From contig JAFWVK010000040.1 of assembly GCA_017518255.1 (NCBI GenBank), positions 62,001 to 126,000 on the forward strand: a stretch of DNA of 64,000 nt, written 5' to 3'. The stretch comes from Oscillospiraceae bacterium (lineage in GTDB: Bacteria > Bacillota > Clostridia > Oscillospirales > Ruminococcaceae). Below, piece after piece: positions 8,682-17,304 of this stretch (its first letter is position 1; each line of letters begins with the position of its first letter). Made by a program: the position numbers and the translations under genes. The notes under the pieces are model-generated. The model did not search any database, had not been told where the DNA came from, and saw only the letters and a list, made by a program, of their open reading frames with translations.

Positions 8682-9968
8682 ATGGCAAATTACTTAAAGC
8701 GCCCCAACGGCACTGAAGATGTTACTCCCGCACTGATTCATAAATGGAATACGGTTGAAAAGGTCGTGAAGCAGACTGCGGAAAGCTTCGGCTTCTCAGA
8801 GATTCGTATTCCGACATTTGAAGTAACCGAGCTTTTTCAGCGTTCTGTCGGCGAAACAACGGATGTCGTACAGAAAGAAATGTATACAGTTGTCGCAAAG
8901 GAAACCCAGTATACGCTCCGTCCGGAAGGAACCGCCGGCACAATCAGAGCCATGCTGCAAAACGGTATGCTTGCCGAGGCTCTTCCGCAGAAAGTATTTT
9001 ATATTCTCTCGTGCTTCCGTCACGAAAGGCCGCAGGCGGGCAGACTGCGTGAATTTCACCAGTTCGGTGTGGAAATGGCAGGTTCCGCCTCTCCTTATGC
9101 AGATGCAGAGGTCATTCTGCTCGGCAAAACCGTGCTCGATACACTCGGACTCAAAGATATTGTACTGAACATCAACAGCATCGGCTGCCCGACCTGCCGC
9201 GCAAAGTATCAGGAAGCACTGAAAGCATATTTCGAACCGCATCGTGCAGAACTTTGCGAAACCTGTCAGGAGCGTCTTGTACGCAATCCCATGCGCCTCC
9301 TTGACTGCAAGAGTGCTGAAGATCAGGCAATTGCAAAAGATGCTCCCGTCATTCTGGATTATCTGTGCGAAGAATGCAAAGAGCATTTTGAAGCAGTCAA
9401 ATCTGCGCTGACCGACATGGGCGTTGATTACATCATCAATCCGAAAATCGTGCGCGGACTGGACTACTACACAAAAACAGTATTTGAATTCATTACAACC
9501 AGCATCGGAGCACAGGGAACTGTCTGTGCAGGCGGCAGATATGACGGGTTGATTGAACAGCTCGGCGGACAGCATATTCCCGCTCTCGGTTTCGGAATGG
9601 GGCTGGAACGCCTGATTCTGACAATGGAACAGCAGGGCTGCCTTTTCATGGAGCAAAATAAGTGTGAAGTATATCTTGCACCGATGGATGATTCCGCAAG
9701 ACCGGCTGCACTGCGGTTTGCAAGTGCTCTGCGCCAAATGGGTATCCGTGCAGAATTCGATCTGCTCGGCAGAACATTCAAAGCACAGATGAAATATGCA
9801 AATAAGATTCAAACAAAATACCTGATTGTACTCGGCTCCAATGAACTCGAACAGGGCTCCGGTATGCTGAAAAACATGCAGTCCGGCGAACAGAAAGCAA
9901 TCAGACTGGATTCTGTTGACCATTTCACCGAAGACTATACAAATATTTCCCTGAGTGAAATGCTCTGA
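8682..9968 (+). CDS. hisS: Histidyl-tRNA synthetase
   Basis: Class II synthetase charging tRNA-His. 428 residues from ATG 8682. That start is chosen because it gives the family N-terminus (RPNGTEDVTP) and has AGAAAGGA in front; an in-frame ATG 84 bases upstream lies inside the mgsA terminator. Motif 2 is FRHERPQAGRLREFHQFGVE (about 112-131), the HisRS signature VRGLDYYTKTVFE follows at about 260, then AGGRYDGL and motif 3 GFGMGLERL. The anticodon-binding domain is about 330-425. Two CxxC pairs in the insertion domain (CPTCR, CETCQ, then CEECK) may bind metal. No T-box is seen upstream. Confidence 0.97.
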   Translation: MANYLKRPNGTEDVTPALIHKWNTVEKVVKQTAESFGFSEIRIPTFEVTELFQRSVGETTDVVQKEMYTVVAKETQYTLRPEGTAGTIRAMLQNGMLAEALPQKVFYILSCFRHERPQAGRLREFHQFGVEMAGSASPYADAEVILLGKTVLDTLGLKDIVLNINSIGCPTCRAKYQEALKAYFEPHRAELCETCQERLVRNPMRLLDCKSAEDQAIAKDAPVILDYLCEECKEHFEAVKSALTDMGVDYIINPKIVRGLDYYTKTVFEFITTSIGAQGTVCAGGRYDGLIEQLGGQHIPALGFGMGLERLILTMEQQGCLFMEQNKCEVYLAPMDDSARPAALRFASALRQMGIRAEFDLLGRTFKAQMKYANKIQTKYLIVLGSNELEQGSGMLKNMQSGEQKAIRLDSVDHFTEDYTNISLSEML

Positions 9969-10034
9969 GCAGGTAAAGAATAAAAGAAAGAAAAGTCAGG
10001 AACAAAAAGTCCCTACCCGAAGGAGACAGCATTT

Positions 10035-12083
10035 ATGAAAGAATTATTGCGCCAGATTTCAGAATTTCTGCGCAGCAGCTTTCTGATTCTGCTGGTTTTG
10101 GTTTCGTCGGTATTTGCCGTATACCGTCTCCTGCATTTACAGATAATAGATGCAAATGAAACCGAAAAGCCAAATGAACATAAAATGGTTTATACGCAGG
10201 TCATTCCCGCTACCCGCGGAGAAATCGTGGATTGCAGCGGGGAACCGATTGTTTCCAATAAAATCGGTTATAACCTGATTATTGAAAAAGCATATTTCCC
10301 GAACGATAACCGTGAGGGAAATACCGTGATCTACCGGATTGTCAAATTATTGCAGGAGACAGGCTATGACTGGAACGACACCATTCCGGTCTCAAAAACG
10401 CTCCCCTATGCCTTTGAAAAGGACAGGGAAAATGACGTAAAAGAACTGAAAAACAATCTCAACCTCAATTTCTACGCAACCGCGGAAAACTGCATTGATA
10501 AGCTGATTTCCGACTATGAAATAGATGCAGAATATACCGATTCCGAAAAACGGATCATCGCCGGAATCCGGTATGAAATGCTGCTGCGGCATTTTTCCAT
10601 GTCTAATGTTTTTTATCTCTCCAATGATATCGACCTGAAAACCGTCACCCGCATCAAGGAACTCCGGCTGACTATGAACGGCGTCAATATCGTGGAAGAA
10701 GCCATCCGGACAATCGAAAACGGCGATGTGATACCGCATGAAATCGGATATGTCGGTCCGATTTATTCGCAGGAGGAATTTCAGAGGCTCCTGAACAACG
10801 GTCACGCAGACTACACACTTTCCGATACGGTCGGAAAAAGCGGTCTGGAACTTGCCTGTGAGCCGGAACTGCGCGGCAAAAACGGAAAAAAAGAAATTAC
10901 AGTTATCAACGGTGATGTCTCGTCTGTATCCGTAACCGAAGAAGCTGTCGGCGGACAAACCATTCAGCTGACCGTCAACAGCAAATTACAGGCTGATTTA
11001 CAGGAACTCCTGAGCAATCACTGCGACTGGCTCCGCGCAAACGAAAAAGAATGCAAAGAAGCAAACTGCGGTGCCATTGTCCTGCTGGATACGAAAAGCA
11101 ATGCTGTTCTGAGCATGGCAACGCTTCCGACTTACAATCTCGGAGATTTGCTGGACGACTACAACAGTGTTGCGGAACAGGAAAATTCCCCGCTTGTCAA
11201 CCGGGCAACCGACGGACTCTACCGTCCGGGCTCGACCTTCAAACCCATAACGGCGACCGCGGGACTGGACACAGGCGTCATCAACTATTCGACGAAATTC
11301 GACTGTGAACGGGATTTTCACTTTATCGACCATGTGTTCCACTGCACCGGCGCGCACCACGATATCAATGTCACACGCGCGCTGACCGTTTCCTGCAACA
11401 TCTTCTTCTATGAGCTGAGCACACGGCTCGGTCTCGACCGGCTGCTCGATTATGAGCGTATGTACGGTCTCGGCGCACCGCTCGGACTGGAATCCGGCGA
11501 CAGCGGCGGCTATCTCGCCTGCCCCGAAACATTCAAGCAGTTCAATGAGACATGGTATGTCGGCGAGCTGCTTCAGGCTGCGATCGGTCAGTCTGAGGTG
11601 CAGGTCACACCGCTGCAAATGGCAGTTGTCGCTTCCACAATTGCCAATGAGGGAAACCGTTTCCGCCCGCATCTGATTGATTCCTACTGGGACAATGCAC
11701 ACTCTCAGATGATTTCCCGGAAAGAACCGGAGCTCGTTCAGAAAGTTGCTCAGAACAATGCTTCTACCGTTTACCGCTATATCCGGGAGGGCATGATCGG
11801 TGCTGCGCAGACTCCGATGCCGCTCAAATATGATCTCAATTCGCTGGATATTGATGTGGCAATCAAAACCGGTACGCCGCAGAGAACCAAAACCAAAACG
11901 GATTCCTTTGTGATCGGTTTTGCACCTGCACAGAATCCGGAAGTTGCATTCTGTGCAATGGTTGAAAACGGAAAATATGCGAAATATATGGTAAAAGGGA
12001 TTCTCGAATCCTATGCCAAACAGTATCCTGATTCCGAAATCGGAAAGGCAATCCGTAAACAGGCAAGGAGCAATGCATCATGA
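10035..12083 (+). CDS. Penicillin-binding protein 2-type transpeptidase
   Basis: Class B PBP, 682 residues, that crosslinks peptidoglycan outside the membrane during elongation or division. One N-terminal transmembrane helix (about 15-35), then the PBP dimerisation domain starting at TRGEIVDCSGEPI (about 60), and the transpeptidase domain with the three catalytic motifs in order: STFK near 398-401, SCN near 453-455, KTG near 611-613. Between them is RATDGLYRPGSTF, typical of MrdA/PBP2. Its ribosome site is GAAGGAGA. The stop overlaps the next gene by ATGA. No FtsL or RodA neighbour is present, so the choice between elongation (MrdA) and division or sporulation (FtsI/SpoVD) is open; the absence of PASTA domains favours PBP2. 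Confidence 0.9.
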   Translation: MKELLRQISEFLRSSFLILLVLVSSVFAVYRLLHLQIIDANETEKPNEHKMVYTQVIPATRGEIVDCSGEPIVSNKIGYNLIIEKAYFPNDNREGNTVIYRIVKLLQETGYDWNDTIPVSKTLPYAFEKDRENDVKELKNNLNLNFYATAENCIDKLISDYEIDAEYTDSEKRIIAGIRYEMLLRHFSMSNVFYLSNDIDLKTVTRIKELRLTMNGVNIVEEAIRTIENGDVIPHEIGYVGPIYSQEEFQRLLNNGHADYTLSDTVGKSGLELACEPELRGKNGKKEITVINGDVSSVSVTEEAVGGQTIQLTVNSKLQADLQELLSNHCDWLRANEKECKEANCGAIVLLDTKSNAVLSMATLPTYNLGDLLDDYNSVAEQENSPLVNRATDGLYRPGSTFKPITATAGLDTGVINYSTKFDCERDFHFIDHVFHCTGAHHDINVTRALTVSCNIFFYELSTRLGLDRLLDYERMYGLGAPLGLESGDSGGYLACPETFKQFNETWYVGELLQAAIGQSEVQVTPLQMAVVASTIANEGNRFRPHLIDSYWDNAHSQMISRKEPELVQKVAQNNASTVYRYIREGMIGAAQTPMPLKYDLNSLDIDVAIKTGTPQRTKTKTDSFVIGFAPAQNPEVAFCAMVENGKYAKYMVKGILESYAKQYPDSEIGKAIRKQARSNAS

Positions 12084-12424
12084 ATATTCAGATTTTCGGC
12101 AAAAGCAAATGCTTTGACACAAAAAAAGCAGAACGCTTTTTCAAAGAGCGAAACATCCGCTGCCAGATCATTGATCTTCCCTCAAAAGGGATGAGCAAAC
12201 GGGAGCTGGAAAGCGTCATCCGCGCTGTCGGAGATATTGCACTGCTGGTCAACCCGAAGGATCAGGATTATCCGCTTTTTCAGCATTTGCTCCCTGACGC
12301 ACAATTTGAAATGCTGCTGGAAACTCCGGAAATGCTCCGGACACCGATTGTCCGGAACGGTCAGCATGCGACTGTCGGAGAAGCTGCTTCCGTCTGGAAA
12401 AAATGGATTGATTCCGAAAAATAA
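12080..12424 (+). CDS. ArsC/Spx-family thioredoxin-fold protein
   Basis: 114 residues, matching the ArsC/Spx/YffB family in length and pattern: an N-terminal beta strand followed by KCFDTKKAERFFKERNI (single Cys near residue 11, no CxxC), a central helix pair, and the cis-Pro segment LRTPIVRNG near 92-100. Such proteins are either arsenate reductases or redox-linked RNA polymerase regulators. The lone Cys and lack of an ars context leave the activity undecided. Translationally coupled by ATGA to the PBP gene; a terminator follows. Confidence 0.8.
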   Translation: MNIQIFGKSKCFDTKKAERFFKERNIRCQIIDLPSKGMSKRELESVIRAVGDIALLVNPKDQDYPLFQHLLPDAQFEMLLETPEMLRTPIVRNGQHATVGEAASVWKKWIDSEK

Positions 12425-12439
12425 AGCCGAACACACATA

Positions 12440-12480
12440 ACAAAAAGACTTCACAGTTCTTATCTGTGAAGTCTTTTTTA
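12440..12480. terminator. Bidirectional terminator
   Basis: Stem AAAAAGACTTCACAG/CTGTGAAGTCTTTTT around 12442-12477 with A and T runs on either side; serves the PBP operon and the convergent gene. Confidence 0.85.
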
Positions 12481-12488
12481 TAACAGAA

Positions 12489-12953
12489 TTATTCACTTTT
12501 AATCGCATAATACCAGTGTTCGTAACCGAGCGGTGTGTAACCCGGAATCGGAGTATCTTTGCAATAAAGAATCTCAGCATGTTCTTTATTCAGCATTCCG
12601 CCCGACGCCGGCAAAACAAAACAAACATTTTTTCCGTCAGACTGAATCTTTTCAATCCCGACCGAAATTAAATGATCCAGACCCTCTGCCATTTTCCGGA
12701 AATCTTCGCTGTCCTCGTAATCTATACCGTAATTGTTGTCAATTGTACGGAATCCCGTGACTTCGGTCACAATTTTCTTCTTCACAAAATACTTGGCTGT
12801 ATCTTCATAAGATTCCTGATGCTTTGTAAAACTGTTGATTGCCGTATCAGGCGTAATTCCTGACGCTCTGAACAAGAGCCAGAATCCCCCGAAACAAAGG
12901 AGCAGAAAGACCACAGCCGTAAAAATCCATTTCTTGATTTTTTTATTGCTCAT
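12489..12953 (-). CDS. Small membrane-anchored protein of unknown function
   Basis: 154 residues with a basic N-terminus (MSNKKIKKW) and one transmembrane helix (about 9-29), then a soluble extracytoplasmic part of about 120 residues with no motif I know. It ends with a Tyr/Trp-rich stretch (GYTPLGYEHWYYAIKSE). The ribosome site CCGGAGGGATAAA precedes the ATG, and a promoter lies 30 bases upstream. Monocistronic. Confidence 0.75.
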   Translation of the reverse strand: MSNKKIKKWIFTAVVFLLLCFGGFWLLFRASGITPDTAINSFTKHQESYEDTAKYFVKKKIVTEVTGFRTIDNNYGIDYEDSEDFRKMAEGLDHLISVGIEKIQSDGKNVCFVLPASGGMLNKEHAEILYCKDTPIPGYTPLGYEHWYYAIKSE

Positions 12954-12984
12954 TTTATCCCTCCGGAATCAATTCTTCTACTGT

Positions 12985-13013
12985 ATTTTAGCACACAATA
13001 CAGAAAAATGCAA
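12985..13013 (-). promoter_or_regulatory. Promoter of the small membrane protein gene
   Basis: Minus strand TTGCAT (13013-13008), 17-bp spacer, TAAAAT (12990-12985). Confidence 0.6.
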
Positions 13014-13058
13014 TAGGAATCGTGAGAAAATGCATGAAATGAAACCTGCTCCGGACTG

Positions 13059-13600
13059 TTACCGAAACCATTTATCAGCGATTGTCGGATTCGGATAACC
13101 CCAATCCTCCGGAACGGAAGAAGCGGTCATAAGAAAACCGTTTTTCTGCAAAACACGGGAAGATGCATGGTTCTCAATCATAGTACTGGCAGTGATAATT
13201 TCCGTATCGGTTTTGGTATACAAATAATCAACCATGAGAGAAACAGTTTCCGTAGCGATTCCGCGCCCCCAAAAACGATCCGAAAGGCGGTATCCGATGC
13301 AGGTTTTATGCAGCGAATCCTTAAACCCGTAGAATTCGGCAAGCCCGCAAAACTGCCTGTTCGCCGGCAGATACACACCTAAAATCAGAGATTCCTTCGA
13401 CAGAAAAATATCTCCGTATAAATTGCGGATAACCTCGTGCGGATCAGAATATTTCCGTTCAAACAGAAATGTCGGAAGATAGCGGTACACCAAATCATTT
13501 TGCACCATTTGCCGGAGTGCATCTGCATCCCTGTCAGAAATTTGTTCTAAGATGATTTTTCATTTTCCAGACGCGGAATCTCATCAAACAGTTTTATCAT
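13059..13600 (-). pseudogene. Frameshifted GNAT acetyltransferase
   Basis: From ATG 13600 (behind a GGAGGAG) the frame reads MIKLFDEIPRLENEK and then stops at a TAG (13549-13547). In the next frame the protein continues as IILEQISDRDADALRQM... to a stop at 13059, giving a complete RimJ/RimL-type N-acetyltransferase with the acetyl-CoA loop as RLSDRFWGRGIATE. The junction is a run of five A's; one extra A would restore the usual LENEKIIL... start of this family. Either a real one-base deletion or an assembly error in a homopolymer. Translation from the internal ATG at 13508 would lack the first strand and helix. Confidence 0.75.
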
Positions 13601-13664
13601 ATTGAGGTAAATTCTCCTCCCTGTATCATATTGTTATATCCATGATACAGGCGCCCGATCCATT

Positions 13665-14543
13665 TTACAACGCAGGCTTATTTACGTTTGCATAATCAAA
13701 ATAATACTGCATTGCAAGATCGTTATTGCCGATCATCTGCAGCATACCGCCTGTTTCCCAGCGGAGAATTTCATCCCGCAAATAAATATCGTTATCAATT
13801 TTGCAGGAACTGTTTGAAATGACATGAATCTCCGGCGTTTGCTTTTCGGATGCGGATTTCAGGAATGCAGCTTCAAACAGCAGCGAACCCCATGCAATAT
13901 GATAATCACTGCTGACCAGAGCAACGGAGTTCACCTGCGGGTAATCCCGAAGCAGAATTTCATAAGAATTAGTGGCATTTTCAGCGGTTGTATGGGACTG
14001 ATTCTCAATAATCAGACGGCTTTCGTCAAGCCCGTGTGCCAGCATCCATTCACCCATCAGCCCGCCCTCGGAAACATTGGGATTATTCCTTGCAGTGCCG
14101 CCGCCGGTACAGATTACATATGCATTCGGATACTGCTTAGAACATTCCAGCGCGACATTTAATCTGCTGACCAGTTCATCCTGCATTGTTCCGTCATCAT
14201 TCAGTTCAAAGCCCAGCACAGTGATTGCAAGCGTATTATCATTCGGCAGACCGTCCGGCAGTCTGTCAATATTCACGGGGAGCTCGGAATTTGCATAATC
14301 CCAGTATTCCATAATTTCTGTCCAGAGCTCACCCTGCCTGCTGTCCGTCTTTTTCAGTTCTGAAAGGAGGCTGTTTACCTTGTCATCTGCCTCTGAGCCG
14401 TAGCAGCCGTGATAGGTTATAATCTGTTCAATCAGTTCATCTGCAGACACTGATGAAGATGATGCGCTTGATTCTTTCTGACCGCATCCGTTCATTCCGC
14501 AAGCCAGAACAGCCGATAAAATCACACTTGTCATTTTTTTCAT
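13665..14543 (-). CDS. DUF218/YdcF-family lipoprotein
   Basis: 292 residues. Signal peptide with a lipobox-like end at Cys20 (AVLACGMNGC), followed by a Ser-rich linker, so probably a lipoprotein on the outer face of the membrane. The DUF218 domain spans about 100-235: AITVLGFELNDDG, VICTGGGTA, then GEWMLAHGLDESRLIIENQSHTTAENA and VSSDYHIAWG, the order seen in YdcF/SanA proteins, whose exact function is uncertain. AAGGAGAG precedes the ATG. The likely promoter lies in a repeated element about 150 bp upstream. Monocistronic. Confidence 0.85.
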   Translation of the reverse strand: MKKMTSVILSAVLACGMNGCGQKESSASSSSVSADELIEQIITYHGCYGSEADDKVNSLLSELKKTDSRQGELWTEIMEYWDYANSELPVNIDRLPDGLPNDNTLAITVLGFELNDDGTMQDELVSRLNVALECSKQYPNAYVICTGGGTARNNPNVSEGGLMGEWMLAHGLDESRLIIENQSHTTAENATNSYEILLRDYPQVNSVALVSSDYHIAWGSLLFEAAFLKSASEKQTPEIHVISNSSCKIDNDIYLRDEILRWETGGMLQMIGNNDLAMQYYFDYANVNKPAL

Positions 14544-14690
14544 ATAATACGCTCTCCTTATCCTTATTATAACAGCGGACTCATAATACCAGCGACATCA
14601 GGATCGGAAGAATATGATACCATATCTCCTGAACCAAAAAAATTTCACAGATAAACGCCGGCGGGAATGGAATAAATAACATCCGGTATC

Positions 14691-14719
14691 ATTATAACAT
14701 ATTATACAGGATAATTCAA
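14691..14719 (-). promoter_or_regulatory. Promoter inside repeat copy C
   Basis: Minus strand TTGAAT (14719-14714), 17-bp spacer, TATAAT (14696-14691), directed at the DUF218 lipoprotein gene. The same arrangement is found in repeat copy A. Confidence 0.6.
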
Positions 14720-14767
14720 TGGATAAAGTGAAAAAAATCCATCGGGAATCATATGGGGACTGTCTCG
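14693..14767. repeat. Intergenic promoter-bearing repeat, copy C
   Basis: Shares with 23051-23143 and 23144-23235 the series TATAACATAT, TCAATGGATAAAGT, an A run, GGAATCATAT and CTGTCTCG in the same order and nearly the same spacing. Beyond CTGTCTCG the copies diverge, and here the phage-derived fragment begins. Confidence 0.8.
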
Positions 14768-15313
14768 TTACTTCGGCAGGCTTGCCAGCGGGCCATCAAC
14801 ACGCTTGTCAAACGATATGCGGAGATCGCAAAGGCATCCGGAAACGCGGAGAAGCGCGAGAGGATGACCGTCGAGGGATTTAGAGCTGTGAAAGCTAAAT
14901 ACTCGGACGTCTTGACAAAGCTAGGCCCGGATGGTAAAATAGACTTAGACAGGTTCCGGAGAGACCTCGCGGCGGGGCGCATTAACACGACAATTGATAC
15001 AAAACAGCAGCCGAAACACATGCTGACACCAGAATGGAAGAATCAGGTCAAGCAGGCAATCAATAGCGGCGGAAAGCCAAAGAGTAGACTCGCAAAAGGA
15101 ATAGACCCGCAGGAAATAGTCGCGCGATACGCCGGGACGGGGGAACCGCGAGTCCATAATGGAAACCATTGTGTGGACGAGTTTTTAACCCTCCCACAAA
15201 TCGCAGGCGTTACGTTTGACGCAAAGGTGGGCAAATTCATTCCGACGCATCGAATCCAGATAAAGTACACAAATGCCGGAGTGCATATACTGCCCGTTTT
15301 AGAAAGGACGTGA
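14753..15313 (+). pseudogene. Remnant of a phage head protein with a toxin-type-50-like C-terminus
   Basis: The open frame gives up to 186 residues. The part from about 75 on (KQQPKHMLTPEW, QEIVARYAGTGEP, HRIQIKYTNAGVHILPV) matches my memory of the polymorphic toxin type 50 domain that often ends phage minor head (SPP1 gp7-like) proteins. The upstream part (VKRYAEIAKASGNAEKRERM) would be the tail of the head protein. The first ATG (14753) lies inside the intergenic repeat and has no ribosome site, so the N-terminal portion is lost. Base usage (CGC/CGG, GAC-rich) differs from neighbouring host genes, fitting phage origin. Whether the domain is a real toxin is unknown. Confidence 0.6.
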
Positions 15314-15318
15314 ATGGC

Positions 15319-15537
15319 ATGGATTGGCGAAATCGAAAAATTGAACAGCTCCAGTTCCACAGAGCGCGCATTCAACTGAAAGACGGGACAGTTCTCGTCG
15401 GAACAGCCGACTGCGTCTGCGACGCATCCGAAGGGGACGGCGCTGACATCGAGGGCCTCGCGTTTGATGCTGACGGCGAAAAATACGGCACAATCATCCT
15501 AGAGGACGACATCGCACAGTTTGAAATTTTAGACTAA
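15319..15537 (+). CDS. Small LSm-like protein next to the toxin-like remnant
   Basis: 72 residues from ATG 15319, chosen because AGAAAGGA lies 11 bases upstream; an in-frame GTG at 15310 is too close to it. Five-strand pattern with IQLKDGTVLVGTADCV and a DGEKYGTIILEDDIAQFEIL ending looks like a small Sm/LSm-type barrel common beside phage head genes. It follows the toxin-like fragment within a few bases, so it could be a cognate immunity or accessory protein; that is inference from position. A terminator follows directly. Confidence 0.55.
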   Translation: MDWRNRKIEQLQFHRARIQLKDGTVLVGTADCVCDASEGDGADIEGLAFDADGEKYGTIILEDDIAQFEILD

Positions 15538-15566
15538 CCGCCCTGAGTAATCAAGGCGGTTTTCTC
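15537..15566 (+). terminator. Terminator after the LSm-like gene
   Basis: Stem ACCGCC/GGCGGT (15537-15542 with 15555-15560) followed by TTTTCTC; it overlaps the stop codon. Confidence 0.65.
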
Positions 15567-15594
15567 ATACCTGAAACCGAAAGGAGTTTATCAC

Positions 15595-15642
15595 ATGGAA
15601 AGTGCAACCAGACTGGAGATCACATTCAAGAGCGGTTTATAA
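15595..15642 (+). pseudogene. Truncated phage gene start
   Basis: A well placed GAAAGGAG is followed by ATG and 15 codons (MESATRLEITFKSGL) to a TAA. The peptide reads like the beginning of a longer phage protein cut off at the right edge of the remnant, after which host sequence leading to whiA resumes. Confidence 0.4.
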
Positions 15643-15662
15643 TTCTTTTTCCTGAATCCCCA

Positions 15663-15691
15663 TTGCGTTTTCCGCGAGAATATGGTATCAT
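15663..15691 (+). promoter_or_regulatory. Probable whiA promoter
   Basis: TTGCGT (15663-15668), 17-bp spacer, TATCAT (15686-15691), 22 bp before the whiA start. Confidence 0.5.
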
Positions 15692-15713
15692 ATAAACGAA
15701 AGGATGTGAAATT

Positions 15714-16631
15714 ATGCCCGGTTCCTTTTCAAATCAGACAAAAACGGAAATTTGCGGAACAATCCGCAAACCGGAAGAAAAAAAAGCATTTTTATCCGGT
15801 ATTATACTTGCCGCACGGCGCATCACCGAATCTGAAATCGTTCTACAGACGGAATGTGAAGCATTTGCTGCGCTTTTCCCGCAGCTTCTGCATACAATCC
15901 GAACAAATTTCTGCTGTGATACCGAGTTCCGTTCCCGTTCCGGAAAACTGCCGGTCTGGTGTTTTACGGTTTCCGGAGAGAATGCTGCGGAGCTGCTGCG
16001 GGTACTGCATCTGAACCCGGAAAACCGAGCAGAATCAGAAGCATTCTGCATGAGCAGCGATAAAACGCTCCGTCTGATTGCTGCCGGCTGTTTTGTCATC
16101 TCCGGAAGCATTACGGATCCTGCACGCGCCTATCATCTCGAATTTGCGCTTCCTGATGCAGCGTTTGCCGCTGCCCTGCGCAGTAAGATTACAGATATTC
16201 AGCCGGAAATAGTTCTGAAACAAACCGTCCGCAAGCAGGATGCCCTTCTGTATCTCAAGCAAAATGAGCAGATTTGTGATATACTGACCTTTCTGGGTGC
16301 GCAGAATGCCTCGCTGATGCTTGCCGAACAGCAGATTTATAAAAGCTTCCGCAGCCAGACAAACCGAAGAACAAACTGCGATCTTGCCAATATCGACAAA
16401 ACAATTGCAGCGGGAGAACAGCAGGCGGAGGATATCCGGCTGATTCAGGACACCTGCGGGCTTGATTCCCTTCCGGAATCCTTGCAGGAAATTGCAAAAG
16501 TCAGGCTGGAAAATCCGGAAGCTAACCTGAGAGACCTTGCTGCCGCATGTAATCCTCCCCTCTCCCGCTCCGGTGTGCATCACCGTCTTGCACGCATTGC
16601 ACAGATTGCGGCAAAACTAAAAAACAACTGA
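15714..16631 (+). CDS. whiA: WhiA DNA-binding protein
   Basis: 305 residues. WhiA is a conserved Gram-positive protein with a LAGLIDADG-like N-terminal fold and a C-terminal helix-turn-helix; it affects division and sporulation genes and chromosome segregation. Recognised by FSNQTKTEICGTI at the N-terminus, GCFVISGSITDPARAYHLEF in the middle, and the C-terminal block NRRTNCDLANIDKTIAAGEQQ followed by LPESLQEIAKVRLENPEANLRDLA and SRSGVHHRL (the HTH). It is separated here from its usual yvcJ/yvcK neighbours. Ribosome site GAAAGGATG. Confidence 0.92.
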   Translation: MPGSFSNQTKTEICGTIRKPEEKKAFLSGIILAARRITESEIVLQTECEAFAALFPQLLHTIRTNFCCDTEFRSRSGKLPVWCFTVSGENAAELLRVLHLNPENRAESEAFCMSSDKTLRLIAAGCFVISGSITDPARAYHLEFALPDAAFAAALRSKITDIQPEIVLKQTVRKQDALLYLKQNEQICDILTFLGAQNASLMLAEQQIYKSFRSQTNRRTNCDLANIDKTIAAGEQQAEDIRLIQDTCGLDSLPESLQEIAKVRLENPEANLRDLAAACNPPLSRSGVHHRLARIAQIAAKLKNN

Positions 16632-16670
16632 GCAACCCGCAAAACCTATTCTCAATTTTTTCGATTATAC

Positions 16671-16699
16671 TTGACTTTTTGGTACGATTATGCTATAAT
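16671..16699 (+). promoter_or_regulatory. Promoter of the queuosine operon
   Basis: TTGACT (16671-16676), 17-bp spacer, TATAAT (16694-16699). It leaves a leader of about 175 bases before queD; the leader holds short complementary stretches, but I cannot match it to a known preQ1 riboswitch class. Confidence 0.8.
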
Positions 16700-16883
16700 G
16701 CACAAGGTAACCCCGCCGACAGTTCGTTTGCGCCATCCTGTCGTTAAACAAAACCAGGGCAGTCAACAGAATCACAAACAGCCTGACTGTGTGCTCCTGT
16801 CTGCCCGCCGGACCGGAGCATTTTCTTGCATTAAGCCAAACGGCTCTGTCAGGCTTCCGCAGAAAAACAGATCGGAGAAAAAC

Positions 16884-17303
16884 ATGTATCAGCTTAAAAC
16901 ATCTGCTGCTTTTGACAGCGCACATTTTCTTGCGGGATATCTCGGTAAATGTGCCAATCTGCACGGTCACCGCTGGGTGATTGAGGTTGCCGCCGGCGCG
17001 GAAACACTTCAGTCTTCCGGCGAAAAACGCGGTATGGTCATTGATTTCGGTGACCTGAAAAAAGCAGTCCGTTCGCTCGCAGAATCTTATGACCACGCGC
17101 TGATCTATGAAGAAGGCTCTCTGCGCCCCGAAACAGTTCAGGCTCTTCTGTCAGAGCAGTTCCGGCTGATTGCCGTCCCCTACCGCCCGACCGCAGAAAA
17201 TTTTGCAAAAGCTTTCTATGAAATTCTGGAAAAACAGCAAATTCCGGTGCAGAGAGTTACAGTCTATGAAACGCCGGAAAACTGTGCATCTTATGAGGTG
17301 TAG
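16884..17303 (+). CDS. queD: 6-carboxytetrahydropterin synthase QueD
   Basis: 139 residues from ATG 16884, which is where similarity begins (YQLKTSAAFDSAHFL). QueD converts dihydroneopterin triphosphate to 6-carboxy-tetrahydropterin, the second step of the 7-deazaguanine pathway. Zinc ligands are His in FDSAHFL and in NLHGHRW; the catalytic Cys lies just before (GKCANLHGH). The later elements GMVIDFGDLKK, YDHALIYEE, RPTAENFAKAFYE and VTVYETPENCASYEV are all typical. queE starts one base after the stop. First gene of the operon, downstream of a strong promoter. Confidence 0.94.
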   Translation: MYQLKTSAAFDSAHFLAGYLGKCANLHGHRWVIEVAAGAETLQSSGEKRGMVIDFGDLKKAVRSLAESYDHALIYEEGSLRPETVQALLSEQFRLIAVPYRPTAENFAKAFYEILEKQQIPVQRVTVYETPENCASYEV

Positions 17304-17304
17304 T

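Noticed and set aside
16700-16883. Known preQ1 riboswitch before queD
   Set aside because: I could not identify the C-rich loop and A-rich tail of class I or the elements of class II or III; left as an open question in the findings.
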